DNA of 5,401 bases from Actinomycetota bacterium. GTDB lineage: Bacteria; Actinomycetota; Thermoleophilia; Gaiellales; Gaiellaceae. Under the pieces are notes generated by a model that saw nothing but the letters and a program-made list of their open reading frames with translations, had not been told where the DNA came from and made no database searches. This document shows positions 1 through 5,401 of this stretch, in pieces (position 1 is the first letter of the stretch; every line of letters begins with the position of its first letter). A program made the translations under genes and the position numbers. The DNA is taken from NCBI GenBank assembly GCA_013812465.1, contig JACCTK010000315.1, forward strand, positions 1-5,401, written 5' to 3'.

Positions 1-2094
1 CAGCACACCGAAGGCCCCCTGCTCGTGGTCGCGGGCGCGGGCTCGGGAAAGACGCGCGTCCTTACCCATCGCGTTGCCCACCTCGTCGAGGACTTGAAGG
101 TCAAGCCAAACGAGATCCTGGCGATCACGTTCACGAACAAGGCCGCGGGAGAGATGCGGGAGCGCCTCGAGCGGATGCTCGGCGCCACCGCGCGCGCCAT
201 CTGGATCCTCACCTTCCACGCAGCCTGCGGCCGCATGCTCCGCCGCGAGGCCGAGCGGCTCGGCTACCGCTCGACGTTCTCGATCTACGACGACCAGGAC
301 CAGGTGCGCTTGGTGAAAGCATGCCTCGAGGAGCTCGGCAAGGACCCGAAGCGCTTCTCGCCGCGCGGCATCCATTCGCAGATCTCGCGCGCCAAGAACG
401 AGCTCGTCTCGCCCGAGGAGTACCTGGCTCGGGTCGCTTCGTTCTGGGACCAGACGGTCGCCGAGGTGTACGAGCTCTACCAGCGCCGCCTCCACGCCTC
501 GAACGCCGTCGACTTCGACGACATGCTCATGCTCACCGTGCAGGTGTTCGAGCGCTTTCCGGAGGCGCTCGACCGCTGGCAGAAGTCGTTCCGGTACATC
601 CTCGTCGACGAGTACCAGGACACGAACCACGCGCAGTACCGCCTGCTCCAGCTTCTCGGCGCCAAGCACGGGAACGTCTGCGCCGTGGGCGACCAAGATC
701 AGTCGGTGTATGGGTTCAGAGGGGCCGACATCCGCAACATCACGGAGTTCGAAAGCGACTTTCCCGGAACGCACGTGGTCACGCTCGAGCAGAACTATCG
801 CTCGACGAACTCGATCCTGCGCGCGGCCAACGCGGTCATCGAGCAGAACACCGAGCGGAAGCCGAAGCACCTCTTCTCCGACCTCGGCGAGGGCGACCCA
901 GTGCGGGTCGTCGAGCTCGAGGACGAGCACTCGGAGGCCCGCTTCGTCGCCGCCGAGATCGCGGGGCTGATCGACCAGGGGCTCTCGGCGAGCGAGATCG
1001 CGGTCTTCTACCGGACGAACGCGCAGTCGCGGGTGCTGGAGGACGTGCTCGTGCGCCAGGACGTGCCGTACCAGGTCATCGGCGGGCCGCGCTTCTACGA
1101 GCGGGCGGAGATCCGGGATGCGACCGCGTATCTGACCGTGCTCGTCAACCCGAGCGACGCCGGCTCGCTCCTGCGCATCGCCAACCGGCCCCGGCGCGGC
1201 ATCGGCGACACCTCGCTCGCGCGGGTCGTGACCTACGCCGATACGACCGCCCGCACGCTATGGGAGGCGCTGGCGGATCCCGAGGCCGCCGGCGTTACCT
1301 CCGCGGCCTGCCGCGCGATCCGCGGCTTCCGCTCGACGATGGAGTCGTTGATGGCCCAGGCGCAGGACCTGCCGGTTGACGAGGTCGTGGAGCGCATGCT
1401 CGAGAAGACGGGCATTCTCGACTCCTACGAGGCCGAGCGGACGATCGAGGCGCGGGGCCGGATCGAGAACCTGCAGGAGCTCGTGGGCGTCGCCCGCGAA
1501 TACCGCCAGCAGACGGCCGACGCATCGCTCGTGGGATTTCTCCAGGACATCTCGCTCGTCTCCGACCAGGACACGATCGCCGACGACCGCGGCCTCGTCA
1601 CGCTCATGACTCTGCACAACGCCAAGGGGCTCGAGTTCAGGGCCGTCTACGCGATCGGGATGGAGGAGGGCATCTTCCCGCACATCCGCGCGATCGAGGA
1701 GCAGGGTGTGGAGGAGGAGCGGCGCCTCTGCTACGTCGGGATGACGCGCGCGATGGAGCGGCTGACGATGACGCACACGCTCTCGCGCTCGCTCTGGGGG
1801 CGCCGGAGCTACAACCTCGCGTCGCGCTTCCTCGACGAGCTGCCGCGCGAGGCGGAGCGCGAGCGCCTGAAGCCTTCCTCGTGGGCGAGCTACGGATCGC
1901 CGGCGAGCGCCGCGCCGCAGGGAGGCAACCCCGGGCTGGCGCTCTCGACGGGCGACTCCGTCCGTCACGCCTCGCTCGGAGAGGGCGTCGTCACCGCGCT
2001 CGAGCCGGGTGGCGTTGTCACCATCCGCTTCGCCGAGGACGGCACCGAGAGGCGGCTCATGGTCGAGTACGCGCCGCTCGAGAAGATTGCGTAG
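1..2094 (+). CDS. pcrA: ATP-dependent DNA helicase PcrA/UvrD (superfamily 1A), 5'-partial
   Basis: A 3'-to-5' DNA helicase that unwinds duplex DNA in nucleotide excision repair and clears replication or transcription conflicts. The window holds 697 residues. Family members run to roughly 720-780, so perhaps 15-50 N-terminal residues (Q-motif region) lie upstream. The frame is open from base 1 (QHTEGPLLVVAGAGSGKTR), so the GTG at 25 is internal and not the start. Motifs, numbered from the first residue in the window: Walker A GAGSGKT 12-18; Ia AITFTNKAAGEM about 41-52; TFH 71-73; Walker B VDEYQD 202-207; motif III VGDQDQSVYGFRGAD 229-243; motif IV QNYRS 264-268; motif V TLHNAKGLEF about 537-546; motif VI RRLCYVGMTRA 574-584. 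Residues about 648-696 (GDSVRHASLGEGVV to APLEKI) match the PcrA Tudor-like C-terminal domain that binds RNA polymerase, which favours PcrA over RecB or Rep. All catalytic motifs are intact. The TAG stop lies two bases before the next gene. In mycobacterial nomenclature it could be called UvrD1. Confidence 0.97.
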   Translation, partial: QHTEGPLLVVAGAGSGKTRVLTHRVAHLVEDLKVKPNEILAITFTNKAAGEMRERLERMLGATARAIWILTFHAACGRMLRREAERLGYRSTFSIYDDQDQVRLVKACLEELGKDPKRFSPRGIHSQISRAKNELVSPEEYLARVASFWDQTVAEVYELYQRRLHASNAVDFDDMLMLTVQVFERFPEALDRWQKSFRYILVDEYQDTNHAQYRLLQLLGAKHGNVCAVGDQDQSVYGFRGADIRNITEFESDFPGTHVVTLEQNYRSTNSILRAANAVIEQNTERKPKHLFSDLGEGDPVRVVELEDEHSEARFVAAEIAGLIDQGLSASEIAVFYRTNAQSRVLEDVLVRQDVPYQVIGGPRFYERAEIRDATAYLTVLVNPSDAGSLLRIANRPRRGIGDTSLARVVTYADTTARTLWEALADPEAAGVTSAACRAIRGFRSTMESLMAQAQDLPVDEVVERMLEKTGILDSYEAERTIEARGRIENLQELVGVAREYRQQTADASLVGFLQDISLVSDQDTIADDRGLVTLMTLHNAKGLEFRAVYAIGMEEGIFPHIRAIEEQGVEEERRLCYVGMTRAMERLTMTHTLSRSLWGRRSYNLASRFLDELPREAERERLKPSSWASYGSPASAAPQGGNPGLALSTGDSVRHASLGEGVVTALEPGGVVTIRFAEDGTERRLMVEYAPLEKIA

Positions 2095-2096
2095 CG

Positions 2097-3305
2097 ATGA
2101 GCCTCGAGTACCGGAGCCCTTCGGCGGAAGAGCTGGGCACTGCCCTACGGACGACGTACGCCGCGTTCGGCGAGGAGGCGAAGGAGGACGACATCGAGCG
2201 GTGGGGCGGGCTCATGCCGCTCGATCGCGTGCTCGCGGCCTGGGACGGCGATCGTCCTCTCGGGGTTACCGCCTCGTGGGCGTTCGATCTCACGATTCCG
2301 GGCGGCACGGCGAGGGCGGCTGGAGTCACCTGGGTCGGCGTCCTGCCGAGCCATCGGCGACAGGGCGTGCTTCGCGAGTTGATGCGCCGCCAGCTCGACG
2401 ACGTCCATGAGCGTAGGGAGCCGCTCGCCATCCTGTGGGCGTCCGAGTCGGTGATCTACGGCCGCTTCGGCTACGGCATGGCTGCTCCTGCGACCGAGCT
2501 CGACGCGGAGCGAGGCGCCTTCGCGCTTCGGAACGATCCGGGACCGCGAGGCTCGGTACGTCTCCTGACCGCCGACGAGGCTGCCGAGCTCTTCCCCCCG
2601 ATCTACGAGCGCATCCGTAGCGGGCGTCCGGGGATGCTCAGCCGAGACAAGGAGTGGTGGACGCAGGGCCGCCTAGCCGACCCCGAGCACTGGCGCGAAG
2701 GCAGCGGTCCGAAGTTCTACGCGCTGCTCGAGATGGACGGCGAGGCCGTCGGCTACGCGCTCTACCGGATCGCCTCGAAGTGGGAGGGTGGGACGCCCAG
2801 GGGAGAGGTTCACATCGTCGAGGCGCTCGCCACCGCCCCGGACGCGACCGCCGAGCTCTGGCGCTTTCTCTTTGGCATCGATCTCGTGGTCAAGGTCAAG
2901 TCGGACGCCGTTGACCCTGCGTGGCCGCTCTTTCTGATGGCGAGCGACCCGCGACGCCTGCATCTTTCGGTCTCGGACGGGCTCTGGCTGCGGCTGGTCG
3001 ACCTCGAGGTGGCGCTGGCCGCACGCTCGTTCTCGGCGAGCGACTCCGTCGTGCTCGACGTCGCGGACGGCATGTTCCCGCGGAATGCGGGCCGTTGGGA
3101 GGTTGGCTCGGAGCCTGGAAAGAGCGAGGCCGAAGCAGACGTCGCGCTCGACATCGCCGATCTCGCCTCGGCGTACCTTGGCGCGTTCTCGTTCGAGCGT
3201 CTCGCCGCCGCCGGCCGGGCGCGAGAGCTTCGGCCAGGTGGCCTCGCCCGCGCGACCGCGCTCTTCGCCACGCCGCTGCCGCCTTACTGCCCAGAAGGGT
3301 TCTGA
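2097..3305 (+). CDS. Eis-family GNAT N-acetyltransferase, copy 1
   Basis: Predicted cytoplasmic acetyl-CoA-dependent N-acetyltransferase of 402 residues, the same size as mycobacterial Eis, which acetylates aminoglycosides and lysine side chains. The substrate here is unknown. An N-terminal GNAT domain (about 1-140) carries the acetyl-CoA loop GVLPSHRRQGVL (81-92) and then IYGRFGYG (120-127), whose Tyr121 matches the proposed general acid Tyr126 of Mycobacterium tuberculosis Eis. A second GNAT-like region covers about 155-285 (GYALYRI 219-225, ELWRFLFGIDLV 253-264). An SCP2-like C-terminal region covers about 288-402 (LASAYLGAFSFERL 356-369) and ends PYCPEGF. The terminal Phe402 is where Eis places its catalytic C-terminal carboxylate. 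The ATG at 2097 fits the family N-terminus and sits two bases after the helicase stop, with only a weak purine stretch (GAGAAG, 2080-2085) as ribosome site, so translational coupling to pcrA is likely. The frame stays open upstream inside pcrA, but that extension is a shadow. Family is certain; orthology to true Eis is not, so no symbol is given. Confidence 0.94.
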   Translation: MSLEYRSPSAEELGTALRTTYAAFGEEAKEDDIERWGGLMPLDRVLAAWDGDRPLGVTASWAFDLTIPGGTARAAGVTWVGVLPSHRRQGVLRELMRRQLDDVHERREPLAILWASESVIYGRFGYGMAAPATELDAERGAFALRNDPGPRGSVRLLTADEAAELFPPIYERIRSGRPGMLSRDKEWWTQGRLADPEHWREGSGPKFYALLEMDGEAVGYALYRIASKWEGGTPRGEVHIVEALATAPDATAELWRFLFGIDLVVKVKSDAVDPAWPLFLMASDPRRLHLSVSDGLWLRLVDLEVALAARSFSASDSVVLDVADGMFPRNAGRWEVGSEPGKSEAEADVALDIADLASAYLGAFSFERLAAAGRARELRPGGLARATALFATPLPPYCPEGF

Positions 3306-3346
3306 CGCGGTTGTAGAGTCCGCCGAGCCGTCGCCGTGGAGCTCGC

Positions 3347-3353
3347 AAGGAGG
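3347..3353 (+). promoter_or_regulatory. Strong Shine-Dalgarno (AAGGAGG) for the second acetyltransferase
   Basis: AAGGAGG is nearly a perfect anti-16S match. It lies 7 bases before the ATG at 3361 and only 1 base before another in-frame ATG at 3355. The spacing selects 3361 (MAYRVRP) as the start. Such a strong site, absent before copy 1, suggests this gene is translated independently of upstream ribosomes. Confidence 0.85.
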
Positions 3354-3360
3354 AATGGGA

Positions 3361-4581
3361 ATGGCCTACCGTGTTCGACCGTGCCGCTCGCTGGACGAGC
3401 TCGGGCAGGCGGCGGGCGCGATCGGCCACTACTTCGGCTGGGTGCCTACGGGGGAAGAGGTCGAGCGCTTCTCGCAGGCCCTGCCGGTCGAACGCATGCA
3501 TGCGACCTTCGACGGCAAGGAGATCGTGGGCGGGGCGGGCGTGTTTCCGTTCGAGATGACCGTCCCCGGCGGCCCAGTGCAGTGCGCGGGAGTCACCGTC
3601 GTCGGAGTGCTCCCGACCCACCGGCGTCGCGGGCTCCTCTCGCGGATGATGCGAGTTCAGATCGACGACATCCACGAGCGCGGTGAGCCGTTCGCAGCTC
3701 TGTGGGCCTCCGAGGCCACGATCTACGGGCGCTTCGGGTACGGGCTCGCCTCTCTGACCAACGAGATCCGGCTTCCTCGCACGTGGGCGACGCTTCGCCC
3801 AGGAATCTCCGCCCGCAGCGGCCAGGTCCGGCTGGTCGAGCACGACGAGGCTGCGAAAGCGTTCCCACGCCTGTACGACAGGGTGAGGACGGAGTCGCCC
3901 GGCTTCCTCTCGCGATCGAAGGCCTGGTGGGAGAGCCGCAGGCTACGAGACGACCCGTCGAGGCGTCCGCCCGGCGCCGGCCCGCTCAACCGCGCTCTGC
4001 TCGAGATCGACGGACGCGCGGCGGGATATGCCCTCTATCGCATCGTCCAATCCGAGGAAGACGGTCACTGGAGGCGCAGGGTTCGTGTCGTCGAGGCGAT
4101 CGGCCTCGGCCCGTCGGGAACGCGAGAGATTTGGCGGTTCCTGCTCGAGGTCGACTGGACCCACGAGATCGTCGCCGGGCTCCTTCCGGTTGATCACCCG
4201 CTCATCCATCTCGTCGCGCGACCCGACCAGCTCGACCTCCGGGCCGATGCCGGGCTCTGGGTGCGCCCGGTCGACGTCGGCGCGACCCTCTCAGCTCGTC
4301 GCTACCGGTCGGACAGCCGCATCACGTTCGACGTACGAGACACGTTCTGCCCGTGGAACGAGGGCACGTGGACGCTCGCGGACGGCGTCGCCAAGCGGTC
4401 GAACAGGCGTCCCGACTTGCGTCTAGACGTCCAGTCGCTCGGAGCGGCGTACCTCGGAGCCTTCTCATTCGCGCAGCTCTCGCGGGCGGGGCTGGTCGAG
4501 GAGGCGTCGCGGGGCGGTCTCGCGCGCGCCGACGCGCTCTTTGCCTCGGACCGCGCTCCCTGGTGCCCGGAGATTTTTTGA
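3361..4581 (+). CDS. Eis-family GNAT N-acetyltransferase, copy 2 (tandem paralogue)
   Basis: A 406-residue predicted cytoplasmic N-acetyltransferase, collinear with the preceding gene and almost the same length. The GNAT domain has the acetyl-CoA loop GVLPTHRRRGLL (82-93) and IYGRFGYG (121-128), with Tyr122 at the Eis general-acid position. The middle GNAT-like region contains GYALYRI (222-228) and EIWRFLLEVDW (256-266). The SCP2-like C-terminal region contains GAAYLGAFSFAQL (361-373) and ends APWCPEIF, so the terminal Phe406 is kept. In the stretch from AGVT to FGYG (76-128 here) I count 38 of 53 residues identical to copy 1; the ends and the middle differ more. The start at 3361 is set by AAGGAGG; the open frame reaching back into copy 1 is a shadow. 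The 55-base gap and shared direction suggest the same transcription unit as pcrA and copy 1. Retained catalytic residues argue for two active enzymes, perhaps with different acceptors. Its 3' end faces a convergent coding region directly. Confidence 0.94.
   Translation: MAYRVRPCRSLDELGQAAGAIGHYFGWVPTGEEVERFSQALPVERMHATFDGKEIVGGAGVFPFEMTVPGGPVQCAGVTVVGVLPTHRRRGLLSRMMRVQIDDIHERGEPFAALWASEATIYGRFGYGLASLTNEIRLPRTWATLRPGISARSGQVRLVEHDEAAKAFPRLYDRVRTESPGFLSRSKAWWESRRLRDDPSRRPPGAGPLNRALLEIDGRAAGYALYRIVQSEEDGHWRRRVRVVEAIGLGPSGTREIWRFLLEVDWTHEIVAGLLPVDHPLIHLVARPDQLDLRADAGLWVRPVDVGATLSARRYRSDSRITFDVRDTFCPWNEGTWTLADGVAKRSNRRPDLRLDVQSLGAAYLGAFSFAQLSRAGLVEEASRGGLARADALFASDRAPWCPEIF
4556..4579 (+). terminator. 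Weak candidate terminator: short stem plus T6 at the end of copy 2
   Basis: CTCC (4556-4559) can pair with GGAG (4569-4572) around a 9-base loop, followed one base later by six T (4574-4579) running into the TGA stop of the second acetyltransferase. The T-run is the longest A/T homopolymer I noticed in this GC-rich window and lies where a plus-strand transcript should end. The 4-bp stem is short for an intrinsic terminator, and the T-run partly encodes the Ile-Phe C-terminus, so coincidence is quite possible. Confidence 0.2.
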
Positions 4582-4639
4582 TCTCGCCGTACTCGTGGGC
4601 GCTCGCGACCATCCGCACGAGCGCCTTTCGGCTTACGGA

Positions 4640-4846
4640 GTGGTCGCTCCAGAGCTCGATCGTGATCCGCTTGGGCTCGGTTACGCAGATCCACGCTGCC
4701 TGTCCTTGTACGCCGTCAGCCAGGTACACGCTCCGGCCGTCGATGAACTCGCCCACCGGGTAACGCGGGCCTGAGCGCGTGCAGGTGGTGTCGGGACCGT
4801 ATCCCGAGGGAGCGACCGTCCAGCGGAGCTTGCGGCCGCCTCGACC
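4640..4846 (-). other. Protein repeat unit 2 (Cys-framed domain, second frame)
   Basis: About 69 residues. Landmarks: LRWTVAPSG (Trp codon at 4822), TTCTRSG (Cys codon at 4783), GRSVYLADG, AAWICVT (Cys codon at 4687). Trp to first Cys is 13 residues and Cys to Cys is 32, so the inter-cysteine loop is longer than in unit 1 while the first spacer is shorter. Unit boundaries are approximate. Confidence 0.5.
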
Positions 4847-5097
4847 GAACCAGGCGTATGCCGTCCGCGGAAAGTACTTACTCCGGTCTTGGACGAACGA
4901 TCGTGTGAAGATGAACCCGCGCGCAATCGTGCTCGGAAGCGGCACGGGACCACCGAAGCCGGCGCGCAGCGCGTTCGCCCGTGTGCGTGGAACGAGAGCG
5001 CTCGCTTTGACGTTGAACCGTGACGGTAGCGCACTCGCGCTGGCCTCCATCCTCCGCACTGCGAGATTCCGACATCGGCCGTGGGGGTGACCTCGCG

Positions 5098-5295
5098 GAC
5101 GCTCACCGCGAGCAACGCTCTTCCCCATGGTCCTTTCACCGAGATGCAGACGTACGCGGCGTCGTCCCCGACGTCGTAGACAACTCGCCCGCTGACCCGG
5201 CGAGACCGGCGAGAGCGCTCGCAGGTCGCACGATCTGCTTTCTCCGCGGGATGTCCGCTCGCGATCTCCCACAGGAGATCCGACGTCCCGTTGCG
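5098..5295 (-). other. Protein repeat unit 1 (Cys-framed domain, first frame)
   Basis: About 66 residues. Landmarks: LLWEIASG (Trp codon at 5271), then ATCERS (Cys codon at 5223), GRVVYDVG, AAYVCIS (Cys codon at 5148). Trp to first Cys is 16 residues and Cys to Cys is 25. The order and identity of the landmarks match unit 2, which lies downstream in a different reading frame. Probably a small beta-rich domain closed by one disulphide; this is inferred from the cysteine spacing only. Confidence 0.5.
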
Positions 5296-5401
5296 GAAGC
5301 GGAGTCGCAGGCGGTTGGCGAGGAACCCGCCGCTTCCTCCATCGACCGCCCAGGAATGAAGCCGAAATCCAGGTGCGACCCACGAAGGCACGTGCGCCCA
5401 G

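Larger units (their letters stand above)
4322..5401 (-). pseudogene. Frameshifted gene for an unrecognised cysteine-containing two-repeat protein, 5'-partial
   Basis: I do not recognise the family. Reading right to left, one frame is open from the window edge (WAHVPSWVAPGFRLHSWAVD; a GTG at 5391 is available but the frame continues upstream) and is protein-like to about 5046. The next protein-like stretch (from MEASASALPSRFNVK at 5050 to HEYGEIKK at 4574) lies in another frame. Joining them needs a -1 shift, meaning one base missing, somewhere near 5000-5100. The join is supported because both halves carry the same motif: L-x-W-x-[IV]-A, then T-C-x-R-S, G-R-x-V-Y, A-A-[YW]-[VI]-C-[IV]. The first frame stops at 4681, in the middle of the second repeat, so it cannot be the true end. 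The second frame has no stop until 4322, giving an Arg-rich tail antisense to the acetyltransferase that looks non-native. Paired cysteines suggest a disulphide-bonded exported protein; the signal peptide would be off-window. A sequencing error rather than a real pseudogene is possible. Confidence 0.6.

Noticed and set aside
25..27. GTG at 25 as the start of the helicase
   Set aside because: The frame is open to base 1 and the upstream residues (QHTEGPLL) belong to the conserved sequence before the Walker A motif, so the gene begins outside the window.
321..1379. 352-codon open frame on the plus strand inside pcrA
   Set aside because: Arg/Ala/Pro/Gly-rich translation typical of an out-of-frame reading of high-GC coding DNA; it lies wholly within the intact helicase gene.
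1258..1968. 236-codon open frame on the minus strand antisense to pcrA
   Set aside because: Low-complexity Arg/Leu/Ala composition, no recognisable motif, fully antisense to a conserved gene.
1881..2096. N-terminal extension of acetyltransferase copy 1 into pcrA
   Set aside because: The extension is Arg-rich nonsense overlapping the helicase C-terminus; the family N-terminus begins at the ATG at 2097.
3085..3360. N-terminal extension of acetyltransferase copy 2 into copy 1, including the ATG at 3355
   Set aside because: The strong ribosome site lies 7 bases before 3361 but only 1 base before 3355, and the extension overlaps the conserved C-terminus of copy 1 in another frame.
2896..3843. 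315-codon minus-strand open frame spanning parts of both acetyltransferases
   Set aside because: It is antisense to two well-supported genes and the gap between them, and its composition is Arg-rich with no family features.
4779..5090. 103-codon plus-strand open frame in the 3' region
   Set aside because: It is antisense to the minus-strand repeat protein. The repeated W/Cys/VY landmarks support the minus strand, and this frame has no comparable support or ribosome site.
4681..5391. Single 236-codon minus-strand gene from the GTG at 5391 to a stop at 4681
   Set aside because: After about 5046 this frame loses protein-like character and G/C third positions, and its stop falls inside repeat unit 2 of the other frame. 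Only its first half appears to be real coding sequence.
5389..5391. GTG at 5391 as the true start of the minus-strand gene
   Set aside because: The frame remains open to the window edge, no ribosome site can be assessed with the bases available, and no signal peptide follows, so the gene more likely begins upstream of the window.

Overview
The DNA is high-GC (about two thirds G+C by eye, third codon positions mostly G or C) and reads as a chromosomal segment of an actinobacterium-like organism. Two things point there: a PcrA/UvrD-type helicase with a C-terminal Tudor-like domain, and two genes of the Eis acetyltransferase family, which is best known from actinobacteria. A deep-branching actinobacterial class such as Thermoleophilia would fit, but that is an impression from protein style and not something the sequence proves. 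I see no IS elements, CRISPR arrays, tRNA or rRNA genes.

Layout. (1) Positions 1-2094, plus strand: a pcrA/uvrD superfamily 1A DNA helicase lacking only its extreme N-terminus, cut by the window edge just before the Walker A motif. (2) 2097-3305, plus strand: an Eis-family GNAT N-acetyltransferase of 402 residues, starting two bases after the helicase stop codon. (3) 3361-4581, plus strand: a second Eis-family acetyltransferase of 406 residues, clearly a tandem paralogue of the first, with a strong Shine-Dalgarno sequence in a 55-base gap. (4) 4582-5401: no intact gene. The minus strand carries a convergent coding region split over two reading frames. Both halves contain the same cysteine-framed protein motif, so the two frames seem to be pieces of one two-repeat protein with a frameshift near 5000-5100. 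Its second frame has no stop at the expected end and runs antisense into the second acetyltransferase gene.

How the parts relate. The helicase and the two acetyltransferases lie head to tail and closely spaced, consistent with one transcription unit, with the first acetyltransferase probably translationally coupled to pcrA. No biochemical link between helicase and acetyltransferases is evident. The acetyltransferases keep the acetyl-CoA-binding loop, the Tyr matching the proposed general acid of mycobacterial Eis, and the C-terminal Phe, so both look catalytically competent, with unknown substrates. The minus-strand region is the least familiar part of the window. I do not recognise its family. 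The repeat architecture and the frameshift are the main observations worth following up; nothing else here looks like a new multi-gene system.
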